Shown piece by piece: positions 8,347 through 17,197 of a stretch of DNA of 64,000 nucleotides. Both the position numbers and the translations under genes were made by a program. Origin of the DNA: an uncultured Bacteroidota bacterium. GTDB taxonomy: Bacteria; Bacteroidota; Bacteroidia; Flavobacteriales; Flavobacteriaceae. Within the stretch, counting starts at the first letter, position 1, and each line of letters starts with the position of its first letter. Under the pieces are notes generated by a model that searched no databases, was not told the DNA's origin, and was given only the letters and a program-made list of their open reading frames with translations. The stretch lies in the NCBI GenBank assembly GCA_903913315.1, contig CAIWKX010000200.1, forward strand, positions 1 through 64,000, read 5' to 3'.

Positions 8347-9413
8347 TTTTTTTCTCCATCAAAGTTGATAGAGCACAATTGCATCAGTGTCAGTTCCACT
8401 AGCAACCTTTGATTTTGTGAGGATTTAAACTTTAAATCACAATCATTAGCAATCTCAATGCCTCGCAATAGAAAATCGGAATGACATTTATGGGCTTGCT
8501 CACCATACATCGCTTGAGCTTGCTCACCAGCTTCCAACAAAACCAATGTGGCAGGATTTTTACAAACTAATAAATCTCTAAAATGAGAGGCCAAACCAGC
8601 AATAAAATGATGCCCATCAAATCCTTTAGCCAAAATATCATTGTAAGCCACCAAAATTTGAGGAATATTGTTTTCCAAAATCAATTCGGTTATTTTGATA
8701 TAGGTTTCGTAATCTAATACGTTAAGATTTTCAGTAACCGCTTGACGAGTCAAATTGTTGCCACAATAAGAAACCACACGATCAAAAATAGACAAAGCAT
8801 CACGCATCGCTCCATCGGCCTTCTGAGCAATAATATGTAACGCATCATCTTCAAATACTACACCTTGGCTTTGCGCTACTTCAGCTAAATGCTCTTTAGC
8901 ATCTTTCACCGTAATTCTCTTGAAGTCAAAAATCTGACATCGCGATAATATGGTGGGAATTATTTTGTGCTTCTCAGTAGTAGCAAGTATAAAAATAGCA
9001 TGCTTCGGTGGTTCTTCTAATGTTTTCAAAAAAGCATTAAAAGCTGCAGAGGATAACATGTGTACCTCATCAATGATATACACTTTGTATTGTCCCGTTT
9101 GAGGTGGAATACGAACTTGATCAATCAAACTACGAATGTCATCAACAGAATTGTTCGAAGCCGCATCCAATTCAAAGACATTAAAAGCAAAGTCTTCATT
9201 AGGATCATCATAACCAGGTTGGTTAATCTTACGAGCCAAAATACGGGCACAAGTCGTTTTCCCAACACCTCTTGGACCTGTAAACAATAAGGCGGATGCC
9301 AAGTGATTCGTCTCAATAGCATTCAACAAAGTATTAGTAATAGCCTGCTGACCCACAACATCTTTAAACGTTTGTGGACGATATTTACGAGCTGATACTA
9401 CAAATTGTTCCAT
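8331..9413 (-). CDS. dnaX: DNA polymerase III gamma/tau, clamp-loader ATPase part
   Basis: 360 residues, the AAA+ clamp-loader motor. It opens with SARKYRPQTFKDVVGQ, then Walker A GPRGVGKTTCARI (about residues 45-57), Walker B YIIDEVHML (about 112-120), and the sensor 1 and SRC motif ILSRCQIFDF. The zinc-binding Cys cluster of many DnaX proteins is absent, as is usual in this group. The frame ends at 8331, ten codons past an A10 run, with DGEKKKLTL. Most family members continue for about 230 more residues, which are present here in the -1 frame. The short product would equal gamma if the slip is programmed. A TATATTTG promoter lies 18 bp upstream. Confidence 0.9.
   Translation of the reverse strand: MEQFVVSARKYRPQTFKDVVGQQAITNTLLNAIETNHLASALLFTGPRGVGKTTCARILARKINQPGYDDPNEDFAFNVFELDAASNNSVDDIRSLIDQVRIPPQTGQYKVYIIDEVHMLSSAAFNAFLKTLEEPPKHAIFILATTEKHKIIPTILSRCQIFDFKRITVKDAKEHLAEVAQSQGVVFEDDALHIIAQKADGAMRDALSIFDRVVSYCGNNLTRQAVTENLNVLDYETYIKITELILENNIPQILVAYNDILAKGFDGHHFIAGLASHFRDLLVCKNPATLVLLEAGEQAQAMYGEQAHKCHSDFLLRGIEIANDCDLKFKSSQNQRLLVELTLMQLCSINFDGEKKKLTL
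8344..8353 (-). other. dnaX: A10 slippery run in dnaX, candidate programmed frameshift or slippage site
   Basis: On the coding strand the frame reads GAA AAA AAA AAG TTG. This contains A-AAA-AAG, the same heptamer that drives -1 frameshifting in E. coli dnaX, and is also long enough for transcriptional slippage as in Thermus dnaX. A -1 shift enters the open tau frame at once. GGAG lies immediately upstream, too close for a typical stimulatory Shine-Dalgarno element, and I see no strong stem downstream, so RNA polymerase slippage may be likelier than ribosomal frameshifting. Confidence 0.6.
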
Positions 9414-9430
9414 GAAATTGTATTGGATTA

Positions 9431-9461
9431 CAAATATAGGTTTGAAATATCAAATATCAAA
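9431..9461 (-). promoter_or_regulatory. dnaX promoter, TTTG-N19-TATATTTG
   Basis: On the minus strand TTTG (9458-9461) and TATATTTG (9431-9438) are 19 bp apart, a complete Bacteroidota promoter 18 bp upstream of the dnaX start. It diverges from the rnpB promoter. Confidence 0.7.
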
Positions 9462-9510
9462 TTTTAAATTTTAAATATATCAAAAATCTAAAATTTAATA
9501 TCTAATATTC

Positions 9511-9518
9511 TACCTTTG
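9511..9518 (+). promoter_or_regulatory. rnpB -7 promoter element TACCTTTG
   Basis: TACCTTTGC ends four bases before the predicted 5' end of the RNase P RNA, the expected distance to a transcription start. No clear TTTG is seen at -33. Confidence 0.65.
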
Positions 9519-9520
9519 CA

Positions 9521-9834
9521 CCGCAGACCGCCTTATCGCTGTTCAGTAATGAAGAGAGGAAAGTCCGGACACCACAGAGTAGCATAGCGGATAACATCCG
9601 TCGTCCCGATGCATCGGGATAGGACAAGTGCAACAGAAAGCAGGTACAGGTAATGCTGTAGTGAAACCAGGTAAACTCTATGCGGTGAAATTTCAAGTAT
9701 ATCGACAGGTAAGGATCACTCGTCCGTTGTCGAAGGGTAGAAAGATGGATCCCGATAGTAATGTCGGGACTAGATAAATGATAAGGCTCCAATGTATTGG
9801 GGACAGAATCCGGCTTATAGGTCTGCTTTTTTTT
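9521..9834 (+). ncRNA. rnpB: RNase P RNA (bacterial class A)
   Basis: The core signature GAGAGGAAAGTCCGGACACC begins near 9552. The matching 3' core GACAGAATCCGGCTTATAG lies at 9802-9820. The 5' end GCAGACC (9523-9529) pairs with GGTCTGC (9820-9826) to close helix P1, and a run of eight T follows as terminator. Short internal hairpins such as TCCCGATGCATCGGGA (near 9604-9619) fit the expansion stems. It processes tRNA 5' ends. The exact ends are uncertain by a few bases. An antisense reading frame over this stretch is spurious. Confidence 0.95.
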
Positions 9835-9839
9835 AATCG

Positions 9840-10421
9840 TTAAGATGCGTCGTCTCCTTCTTCGTCACCCGCATCATCATCCACTTCGAATTCGTAAAAC
9901 GAAAACACAGAACCTCCATAATTCTTCTGAAACGAAAAGTGCATCATGTGGTCAAGTGTAGTATGTTTGGAGTGCTCCATAATCATCATCCCTTCTTGGT
10001 CAAGTAATTCGTTTTCAAAAACCAACTCAATTAGTTTTTCAAATTCTTTTTGTGCAATACCATAAGGCGGATCAGCAAAAATAATGTCATAAGAACCTTT
10101 ATGCTTTTCTAGAAATTTGAACACATCACTTTTAATAGCCGTAATATTCAAATCAAATTCCTTAGCTGTTTTTTTGATGAAATTCACACAACCCATATCG
10201 CCATCAATAGAGGTAATGTTCTCACAACCTCGTGAACCAAACTCATAACTGATGTTGCCAGTTCCCGAGAATAAATCCAATACTTTTAATCCAGAAAAAT
10301 TAAAATGATTGTTCAAAACATTAAATAATGCTTCTTTACTCATGTCAGTTGTAGGTCGTACCGGTAAGTTTTTAGGAGCTGTAATTCGTCTGCCTTTGTA
10401 TTTTCCAGAAATGATTCTCAC
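9840..10421 (-). CDS. rsmD: 16S rRNA (guanine-966 N2)-methyltransferase RsmD
   Basis: 193 residues. It has the N-terminal MRIISGKYKGRR element, the SAM-binding loop VLDLFSGTGNISYE (about residues 45-58) and the catalytic motif FADPPYG (about 113-119) typical of N2-guanine methyltransferases. It methylates G966 in helix 31 of 16S rRNA. The start is GTG and overlaps the upstream DUF3822 stop as GTGA, so translation is coupled. The C-terminal 25 residues are unusually acidic (a run of Asp, Glu and Gly), a lineage-specific tail. Confidence 0.93.
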   Translation of the reverse strand: MRIISGKYKGRRITAPKNLPVRPTTDMSKEALFNVLNNHFNFSGLKVLDLFSGTGNISYEFGSRGCENITSIDGDMGCVNFIKKTAKEFDLNITAIKSDVFKFLEKHKGSYDIIFADPPYGIAQKEFEKLIELVFENELLDQEGMMIMEHSKHTTLDHMMHFSFQKNYGGSVFSFYEFEVDDDAGDEEGDDAS

Positions 10422-11224
10422 GAGTGAAGTAGTATAAAGTGTTCGCGGTTTTCTTTTTCCGTGAAGCTGTTTTTAAATTCAGAAACATCAAATAACGAAA
10501 CGTTTCGGATGTATTGGTAGGCAATTTGATAAAAAGCATCGGATGCAACAATAGCTCCAAGAAATTCTAGTTTAAAATGCTCAGGATTCAATTGCAATTG
10601 TTCGGCTGTGAAAAGAATGTAATAAATAAAATCCTCCGTTGTTTTATATTCAAAGGAATTAAATAAATGCAACTTCTGATTTTGTAAAACAACTATCTCA
10701 AAATGACTTTCACTGACATGAACAAACATCTTACGCTCTTCGTTGTTTTTTGAGACATCTAATAACTTCTCAACTAAAATACTAGTAGCATGTTTGTAAT
10801 CAAACGAACCGTATTGATCGATGAAGAAATTATTCATATTCACATAGGGAATATAAACATTATTCATTTCATATTTATCCAATTCGTCAAAAGTAAAGAA
10901 ATCAGTTTCAAAAACTTTGGTGTTGTATTGCAAATAACTTCCTAGAAACTCTTCGTCAAACAAAGCTGTTGGTACAAAAGTGGAAAGGCTATTACTATGA
11001 ATGACAACAATTTCATCATACCGATGCTTCAATTCAGGATTTTCCCTGAACACAGAAGCAAACAAATCTTCAATCTTAGCACTCCGCTGAAAACTATCAA
11101 AAGGAATGTGCTGTAATATAATTGGTTTACCACTTAAAGTATCAAATACACAAAAAGACAACCCATTCAAAGAAACTTGAATCGCTAGTTTTGTATAGGT
11201 TTTGTCCGTAATACTCGTGGTCAT
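10418..11224 (-). CDS. DUF3822 family protein
   Basis: 268 residues, soluble, no signal peptide. The IQVSLNGLSFCVFD opening and overall spacing match DUF3822, a Bacteroidota family with a split ASKHA-like (actin-type ATPase) look that is usually encoded directly before rsmD, as here. The function is unknown. The four-base overlap with rsmD shows they form an operon. A TAAGTTTG element (11245-11252) lies 20 bp upstream of the start. Confidence 0.85.
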   Translation of the reverse strand: MTTSITDKTYTKLAIQVSLNGLSFCVFDTLSGKPIILQHIPFDSFQRSAKIEDLFASVFRENPELKHRYDEIVVIHSNSLSTFVPTALFDEEFLGSYLQYNTKVFETDFFTFDELDKYEMNNVYIPYVNMNNFFIDQYGSFDYKHATSILVEKLLDVSKNNEERKMFVHVSESHFEIVVLQNQKLHLFNSFEYKTTEDFIYYILFTAEQLQLNPEHFKLEFLGAIVASDAFYQIAYQYIRNVSLFDVSEFKNSFTEKENREHFILLHS

Positions 11225-11244
11225 AAATCGCTAATAGAATGTTG

Positions 11245-11252
11245 CAAACTTA
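11245..11252 (-). promoter_or_regulatory. -7 element of the DUF3822-rsmD operon
   Basis: Reads TAAGTTTGC on the minus strand, an exact TAnnTTTG match, 20 bp upstream of the DUF3822 start. A TTTG at 11278-11281 is 25 bp away, slightly too far. Confidence 0.5.
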
Positions 11253-11350
11253 CAAAGAAAAAGCGCAATGACAATATCAAAAATCAACTTCAAAAATCAA
11301 TATAAAAGCAAAATGAAAGTAGATAGTAAATTTTAGAATTGATTTTTTTT

Positions 11351-11384
11351 TTTGATAAAATATAATAGAAACATTTACCTTTAC
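11351..11384 (+). promoter_or_regulatory. Promoter of the RecD-like helicase gene
   Basis: TTTG at 11351-11354 and TACCTTTA at 11377-11384 are 22 bp apart, one mismatch from the consensus. Confidence 0.45.
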
Positions 11385-11420
11385 ATCTAATTATTTGATA
11401 TTTGAAATTGCTATTGATTT

Positions 11421-12845
11421 TTGCCATTGAAAAACTTCTATTCCATACTGTCTCATAGCTTTCCGTTTAATCCCACGATTAAGCAAGATGCTTTCTTTCA
11501 GAAAATTGCTGCTTTTATTACAAATACGGATAACGATGCTATTTTTGTATTGAAAGGATATGCTGGAACAGGAAAAACTACTGTTATTTCTACCATTGTA
11601 AACAATCTTATCGAGATTAATAAGAAGTATGTTTTGCTAGCTCCTACAGGTCGCGCGGCTAAAGTAATTGCCAATTATGCCAACAAACCAGCATATACCA
11701 TCCACAAGAAAATTTATTTTCCAAAGAAATCAAGCGGTGGAGGTGTGTCGTTTACAATGCAACAGAACAAACACAAGAATACCATTTTTATTGTCGATGA
11801 AGCGTCAATGATTTCAGATGTGGCTGCTGAAAGCAAACTATATGTAAACGGAAGCCTGTTGGATGATTTAATTTCATATATCTATAGTGGAACACATTGC
11901 AAGATGATTCTTCTTGGTGATACAGCCCAATTACCACCTATCAATTTAGATATTTCTCCAGCGCTGAATACCGATACTTTAGAATTAAATTATAACAAAA
12001 AAGTAGACTGGATTGAACTAGACGAAGTAATGCGTCAGGAATTAAATTCTGGAATTTTATACAATGCGACCGAATTGCGCGAACTTTTGAAAGATAGTTT
12101 TATTACCGAATTTAAGTTCAAGTTAAAAGGCTTTAAAGACATTGTTAGACTAACCGACGGCTACGACATTCAAGATGCTATTAATCAGGCCTATAGTAAT
12201 TATTCTATTGAAGATACGGCTTTTATTGTACGTTCTAATAAAAGAGCAAATCAATACAACGAGCAAATTAGAACTAAGATTCTTGATAAAGAAAGTGATT
12301 TGTCTACTGGTGATTTCTTGATGGTAGTGAAGAACAATTACTTTTGGTTGAAAGAAAAAGATGAAGCGGGTTTTATTGCCAATGGCGATATTATTGAAGT
12401 ATTAGAAATTTATAGCTTTAAAGAATTATACGGTTTTCGATTTGCTAAAGTTAAAATACGAATGGTCGATTATCCCAACCAAATTCCGTTTGAAACAGTG
12501 TTGATTTTAGATACTATTAAAAGTGAATCACCATCTTTAACCTACGAGCAATCTAATCAATTGTATGAAGAAGTGATGAAAGACTACGAACATTTAACCA
12601 CCAAATACGCCAAGTTTCAAAAGGTAAAGGAAAACGAATACTTTAACGGATTACAAGTGAAGTTTTCTTATGCGATAACCTGCCACAAAAGCCAAGGTGG
12701 GCAATGGAATACAGTTTTTATAGAGCAACCTTATTTACCTGATGGTATTGATAGAGATTACATTCGCTGGTTGTATACGGCAATTACTAGAGCTAAAGAC
12801 AAGTTGTACTTGATTGGGTTTAAAGACGATTGTTTTTTGGAATAG
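11421..12845 (+). CDS. RecD-like superfamily 1 DNA helicase
   Basis: 474 residues. Walker A GYAGTGKTT lies near residue 45, Walker B IFIVDEASMIS near 122, and C-terminal helicase motifs include TCHKSQGGQW (about 416) and YTAITRAKDKLYLIGF (about 450), the SF1B/RecD pattern. No RecB or RecC gene is nearby, so it is a stand-alone ATP-dependent 5'-3' helicase used in repair or recombination. There is no ATG at the N terminus: the frame begins with TTG at 11421, and a second TTG at 11427 would give an N terminus (KNFYS) closer to relatives. The start is therefore uncertain by two codons. Confidence 0.88.
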   Translation: MPLKNFYSILSHSFPFNPTIKQDAFFQKIAAFITNTDNDAIFVLKGYAGTGKTTVISTIVNNLIEINKKYVLLAPTGRAAKVIANYANKPAYTIHKKIYFPKKSSGGGVSFTMQQNKHKNTIFIVDEASMISDVAAESKLYVNGSLLDDLISYIYSGTHCKMILLGDTAQLPPINLDISPALNTDTLELNYNKKVDWIELDEVMRQELNSGILYNATELRELLKDSFITEFKFKLKGFKDIVRLTDGYDIQDAINQAYSNYSIEDTAFIVRSNKRANQYNEQIRTKILDKESDLSTGDFLMVVKNNYFWLKEKDEAGFIANGDIIEVLEIYSFKELYGFRFAKVKIRMVDYPNQIPFETVLILDTIKSESPSLTYEQSNQLYEEVMKDYEHLTTKYAKFQKVKENEYFNGLQVKFSYAITCHKSQGGQWNTVFIEQPYLPDGIDRDYIRWLYTAITRAKDKLYLIGFKDDCFLE

Positions 12846-12852
12846 AATACTA

Positions 12853-13383
12853 TTACTTTTTAAATATCTTTATTGCCATTTTCTCTTTAATACTAGCAAG
12901 ATCACTTTCTGTAACACCCGTAATCGCAGAAGCGATATCTTCATCAGCATAAAAAACAGGTTCGATTAGTTTATTTTTTTCAATATCTGGTTGTACTGTA
13001 CCCATATAAATAGCCGCTAAATCACTATTCGAAGCGCTTTCAGTGACATAGTTGCTATTATTTGGAATTGAAATAACATAAGGTGACTGGTTTTCTCTTT
13101 CAAAATATAATTGCAGTGTTGTGGCTCCAACTAACATTGATTTTTTAAAAAGAATTACAGCATAGGGTGTAGCTGCAGGATAAGCTTCCTTCGAATTTTT
13201 ATCTGTAAGGTTAAACAAACAATACTTTCCTTCAAAAAATTTTGATTGCTCCCCATTTAGGACTTCCATTTTCAATGAGCCTTTGGCTAATAGCTCTGTT
13301 TCACTTAACTTTTGTTGTGCTATGCTAGTAGTGGTTACAGAGAAAAATAATACTATTGCTAATAAATAATGAAGTGCTTTCAT
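12853..13383 (-). CDS. Secreted protein of unknown function
   Basis: 176 residues from the ATG chosen here. The frame extends 21 codons upstream, but the ATG at 13383 starts a textbook signal peptide (MKALHYLL, hydrophobic core, TTSIAQQ), so that start is preferred. The mature protein is alpha/beta in character with no motif I recognise. It lies 70 bp downstream of the aspartyl protease gene on the same strand, perhaps as an operon, and its stop is 7 bp from the convergent helicase stop. Confidence 0.75.
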   Translation of the reverse strand: MKALHYLLAIVLFFSVTTTSIAQQKLSETELLAKGSLKMEVLNGEQSKFFEGKYCLFNLTDKNSKEAYPAATPYAVILFKKSMLVGATTLQLYFERENQSPYVISIPNNSNYVTESASNSDLAAIYMGTVQPDIEKNKLIEPVFYADEDIASAITGVTESDLASIKEKMAIKIFKK

Positions 13384-13453
13384 ACTATTTGTTTTTGTTA
13401 TTGAATTATAAATATAACTCCTTATTAAAGTTTTTATTGCTTTCAAACCTCCC

Positions 13454-14791
13454 CTATTCTAAAACATCTTTGAGTTGGATGTTGAATTTCATAATCTTTC
13501 CATTTCTATCAATTTCAAATTCAACTATTTTCCCCTCTTCCGATTTTAACAACTCATTAATTTGCTGCAATGAAAAATTGTACCCATTTTTCCCATCAAT
13601 CTTTACAATAACATCTTCTTTTTGAAGACCAGCATAATCCCCAGGTGATTTTTTTCGGATGCTGGTAATAACATAAATAGGTTTTAATTCAAATTTATAT
13701 TTAAAATTATTTGCCATTTTATCGCCATTAGAATTATAAAAATTATTGTTTATAGAAGGATTTTCTTCATACCCCTCACTTATCCATTGTAACCCTTTAT
13801 GTTGAATTTCTATGCCCGACATGTTAATGTTAAAGGGATCGTCAAATCGACTATTCTTTTTAAGATATACCCTATTCGATTTATAATCCAAAACTAGGGT
13901 AAACCTTCTAATGATATCAGAACCAATAGACCCTCCTCTGCCAATATTCTTATCAACATTAGTCGTAGAAATAGTATCTGGAAAAGACGCCAACGGATTT
14001 ATAAACTTAAAATTATTTATTTGTAATGTCTTTATTTTTCCTCTTTTTCCAAAGACGTCACCACTAAAACCTCTTCCCAAATAATCATCAATATTTTGCT
14101 TAGGAATTAGTATTTTATCATCACTTTGCTTGAAAAACCATAACGCATCAGAGTTACCTGTATCAAGTAATAATTTAGTCGCAATAGGCTTGTGAACGTC
14201 TTCAAAATAAGCCTGACAAGTAATATAAGGCTTATTTTGGATAAGTACTATAGGCTGTTCTACGAAGTTTTTTTTGATTCTTTTTAATTCATTTGAAGCA
14301 GTATTATAAACCGTAATCTTTTTATTGACATAATTGATTTTGACCAAATTATTTTCAAAAAAATGATACCCAATGATACCATTCACAGGAAAACCAACTT
14401 GTGCCGAAATATTTATATTTTGATCTAATACCAAATAAATAGCATGATTAAAATCGGTATACTTATTAATCGACAATTTATTATGATTGGATTTGAAACC
14501 CTCAAAAGAATTAGTACTCCCTAACCCTTTGATTTTAACTTTCTCCACTTGAGAAAAACGCACCTCATCCGTTTCATCAAGACTAAACAAAATGGAATCT
14601 TCAACTCCAGTATCTAATAAAAAACTCATTGAAACACCATTAACCTCAATGGGAATAATGATTAAATTATTAATAAACTGAAAGGGAATAGTTATCTTAT
14701 TTTTATCCGTTTCAAAATGAAAGCCCTCTTGTGCACAAACAATTTGTACACAAAACATAAAGAGTACAAGAAATAGGCTTCTTTTTATCAA
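13454..14791 (-). CDS. Secreted retropepsin-like aspartyl protease with PDZ domain
   Basis: 445 residues with a signal peptide (residues 1-20, ending VCAQ). Two aspartyl protease motifs are present: FLLDTGVED with Asp60 and LLLDTGNSD with Asp210, so one chain carries both halves of the active site. A PDZ domain occupies about residues 365-440 (SPGDYAGLQKEDVIVKIDG). This layout is common in Bacteroidota periplasmic or surface proteases. Its substrate is unknown. Confidence 0.87.
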   Translation of the reverse strand: MIKRSLFLVLFMFCVQIVCAQEGFHFETDKNKITIPFQFINNLIIIPIEVNGVSMSFLLDTGVEDSILFSLDETDEVRFSQVEKVKIKGLGSTNSFEGFKSNHNKLSINKYTDFNHAIYLVLDQNINISAQVGFPVNGIIGYHFFENNLVKINYVNKKITVYNTASNELKRIKKNFVEQPIVLIQNKPYITCQAYFEDVHKPIATKLLLDTGNSDALWFFKQSDDKILIPKQNIDDYLGRGFSGDVFGKRGKIKTLQINNFKFINPLASFPDTISTTNVDKNIGRGGSIGSDIIRRFTLVLDYKSNRVYLKKNSRFDDPFNINMSGIEIQHKGLQWISEGYEENPSINNNFYNSNGDKMANNFKYKFELKPIYVITSIRKKSPGDYAGLQKEDVIVKIDGKNGYNFSLQQINELLKSEEGKIVEFEIDRNGKIMKFNIQLKDVLE

Positions 14792-14894
14792 AATTAATTT
14801 TTCATAAATTTAATGAAATATTTAACTCGAAATTACACTTTTGATAATTTATGTAATAAAAAAATCGCAAATTTGCACCACTAAACTTTCAAAC

Positions 14895-16091
14895 ATGCCT
14901 AAAATTTCAAACAAAGGAAAACAAATGCCCGAATCGCCTATTAGAAAATTGGTGCCTTATGCAGATATTGCTAAGAAAAAAGGGAATAAAGTATATCACT
15001 TAAATATTGGTCAACCCGACATTAAAACTCCAGAAGTAGCACTAAATGCAATTAAAAATACTGATATAAAAGTACTAGAATATAGTCATTCTGCTGGGTT
15101 TGAAAGTTACAGAACCAAACTATCTCAATATTACAAATCACACGGATTACCTATTGAAATAGCTGATATTATCATTACAACTGGTGGTTCTGAAGCATTA
15201 TTGTTTGCTATGGGAAGTACCATGGATGTAGACGATGAAATCATTATTCCTGAACCATTCTATGCTAATTATAACGGATTTTCAACAGCCTCTGGGGTAA
15301 AAGTAGTTCCTGTAATTTCAACTATCGATGACGGTTTTGCCTTACCTCCTATTGCGGCTTTTGAGAAATTAATAACTCCTAAAACGAAAGCAATTCTAAT
15401 TTGCAATCCTGGAAATCCAACAGGGTACTTATATTCTCAAGAAGAAATCCTTCAATTGGCAGCCATCGTTAAAAAACACGATTTATTTTTGATTGCAGAC
15501 GAAGTATATCGTGAGTTTATTTATGATGAAAATGATAAACATTATTCGGTAATGAATGTGGCCGGAATAGAAGAAAATGCCATTATGATTGATTCTGTTT
15601 CAAAAAGATACAGCATGTGTGGCGCACGAATTGGATGTATTGTTTCTAAAAACAAAGAAGTAATGGCAACGGCTATGAAATTTGCGCAAGCTCGTTTGAG
15701 TCCTCCTACTTTTGCACAAATTGCTAGCGAGGCGGCTCTAGAAACCCCTCAAAGTTATTTTACAGAGGTCATTGAAGAATATAAAGAACGTAGGGATATT
15801 TTAATTGCCGAATTGCAAAAAATTGAGGGCGTAAAAGTAGGAACTCCTAAAGGTGCTTTCTATTGCATTGCTCAATTGCCAGTTGATAATGCTGATAATT
15901 TTGCACAATGGCTTTTAGAATCTTACGATTTAAATGGCGAAACCGTTATGGTGGCTCCTGCAGCGGGCTTCTACTCTACTCCTAACGTAGGGTTAAACGA
16001 AGTTCGTATTGCTTATGTATTGAAAAAAGAAGATTTAGTACGTTCCGTAGCCATTCTAAAAGAGGCTTTAAAAGTGTATAATTCTAAATAA
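14895..16091 (+). CDS. Class I PLP-dependent aminotransferase (aspartate aminotransferase-like)
   Basis: 398 residues. Fold-type I landmarks are all present: NIGQPDIKTP near the N terminus, CNPGNPTGY (about residue 170), DEVYREF (about 202), the PLP lysine in SVSKRYSMCG (about 235) and a C-terminal Arg in NEVRIAY. The family transfers amino groups between amino acids and 2-oxo acids; Asp/aromatic specificity is likely but not provable. The open frame reaches back to a TTG at 14841, but the ATG at 14895 gives the normal N terminus and lies past a CAAATTTGC promoter-like element (14868-14876). Confidence 0.87.
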   Translation: MPKISNKGKQMPESPIRKLVPYADIAKKKGNKVYHLNIGQPDIKTPEVALNAIKNTDIKVLEYSHSAGFESYRTKLSQYYKSHGLPIEIADIIITTGGSEALLFAMGSTMDVDDEIIIPEPFYANYNGFSTASGVKVVPVISTIDDGFALPPIAAFEKLITPKTKAILICNPGNPTGYLYSQEEILQLAAIVKKHDLFLIADEVYREFIYDENDKHYSVMNVAGIEENAIMIDSVSKRYSMCGARIGCIVSKNKEVMATAMKFAQARLSPPTFAQIASEAALETPQSYFTEVIEEYKERRDILIAELQKIEGVKVGTPKGAFYCIAQLPVDNADNFAQWLLESYDLNGETVMVAPAAGFYSTPNVGLNEVRIAYVLKKEDLVRSVAILKEALKVYNSK

Positions 16092-16105
16092 ACTTAGATA
16101 AAAAA

Positions 16106-16149
16106 AACATTCCACGAATAGTGTTTAAAAATACTATTTGCGGAATGTT
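16106..16149 (-). terminator. Terminator of the universal stress protein gene
   Basis: AACATTCC and ACTAT arms pair with their complements GGAATGTT and ATAGT around a short loop. On the minus strand the stem is followed by a run of T, so it ends the usp transcript; it may also slow transcription from the aminotransferase side. Confidence 0.7.
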
Positions 16150-16175
16150 CCATTTATAACAATCATGAAAAAACT

Positions 16176-17006
16176 TTATTCATGTAAAGCCAATACAGGA
16201 ATGGGACAGTGGTATGACATTTTCTCTGTAAAGCTTGTAGTAAACATCCATTGAAAGAAGGTTCTTTTATAAGTTAACATCGCCAGAATATCAATGTTTT
16301 GATGGGTAATAAAATCTTCAATGGTTTGGTTCACATTATCGCTAGGGATAATAAAAAATTGTACAGGCTCGTCTTGAAATAAGGCTTCCCATTCTTCATA
16401 AATGGTTTTAGTATTGTCTGATTCTTTAGTTTGAACATACAAACATTTAACTACTGAATGAGTTGATTTAGCAATTTGAATCACTCTTCTTAAAGCGTCT
16501 TTATCTTTTTCTCTAAATCGAGTAGTAAATCCTATGATTTCTATTTTAGAATACTTAGCTCTTTCTGGAACACTTAAAATAGGAATACTCAAGTTAGCAA
16601 TCGCTTCTCCAGTATTGGTTCCTAAAAACATTTCTTTCCAACCAGTAGCGCCCGAAGTACCCATCACCAAATAATCGATAGTATCATTTTTAATGAGTTC
16701 TTTAACATTATACATCAAATCGCCATCCATCAAAATATGACTGAATTTTACGTGTTCACAATTATTTTCAATAGCTATTTGACGTAATTTTGGAATTTCA
16801 CCTTTAAATCTATCAAAATTAGCCAACTCCAAGGAATCAAAAACTTCTTTATAATTCTGTGGCGCAAATTGATTATCAATAATTGGCAATTCATACGTGT
16901 GGAGTAAAATCAACTCACCATGAACCAACTTAGCAAATCCTAAGGCATGGGCAAAAGCATTATTTGCAACATTAGAAAAATCGGTAGGGAATAAAATCTT
17001 TTTCAT
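16176..17006 (-). CDS. Tandem-domain universal stress protein
   Basis: 276 residues made of two UspA domains (about 1-140 and 150-276). The first has the ATP-binding type loop MGTSGATGWKEMFLGTNTGE (about residues 115-134); the second lacks a clear Gly-rich loop and is probably structural. USP proteins support survival in starvation or low oxygen. A perfect 20-bp palindrome with an FNR-like core lies 57 bp upstream, with spacing fit for activation, suggesting control by a Crp/Fnr-type regulator. Confidence 0.9.
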   Translation of the reverse strand: MKKILFPTDFSNVANNAFAHALGFAKLVHGELILLHTYELPIIDNQFAPQNYKEVFDSLELANFDRFKGEIPKLRQIAIENNCEHVKFSHILMDGDLMYNVKELIKNDTIDYLVMGTSGATGWKEMFLGTNTGEAIANLSIPILSVPERAKYSKIEIIGFTTRFREKDKDALRRVIQIAKSTHSVVKCLYVQTKESDNTKTIYEEWEALFQDEPVQFFIIPSDNVNQTIEDFITHQNIDILAMLTYKRTFFQWMFTTSFTEKMSYHCPIPVLALHE

Positions 17007-17062
17007 TTGGATAAAGGATATTGGTTTTACTTAGTAAAGGTAGTAAATTTCTATCTTTATAG

Positions 17063-17082
17063 AATATGATAACCATCATATT
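17063..17082. promoter_or_regulatory. Palindrome with FNR-like core TGAT-N4-ATCA
   Basis: AATATGAT-AACC-ATCATATT is a perfect inverted repeat. The core TGAT-N4-ATCA resembles the FNR/ANR site TTGAT-N4-ATCAA. Its centre (17072.5) is about 42 bp upstream of the transcription start predicted from a weak TACCTTTA element (17035-17042, minus strand) for usp, the classic activation distance. It is also about 95 bp upstream of the mnmE promoter. Confidence 0.45.
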
Positions 17083-17143
17083 ACGCTATTTTTTCACAAT
17101 GATTAATAAGTAGATAATTAACTAAATAGTTCCTCAATTACTG

Positions 17144-17174
17144 TTTCCAAAAGAATTTTAAATTGGTATCTTTG
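17144..17174 (+). promoter_or_regulatory. mnmE promoter, TTTC-N19-TATCTTTGCC
   Basis: TATCTTTG at 17167-17174 matches the consensus; TTTC at 17144-17147 is 19 bp upstream. The mnmE ATG is 23 bp downstream. Confidence 0.65.
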
Positions 17175-17197
17175 CCAATCTTAAAAATAAACCGATT

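Noticed and set aside
9502-9792. 96-codon minus-strand frame
   Set aside because: It lies wholly within the RNase P RNA gene.
13384-13446. N-terminal extension of the secreted protein gene at 12853
   Set aside because: The extra 21 codons would precede the signal peptide; the ATG at 13383 gives a normal one.
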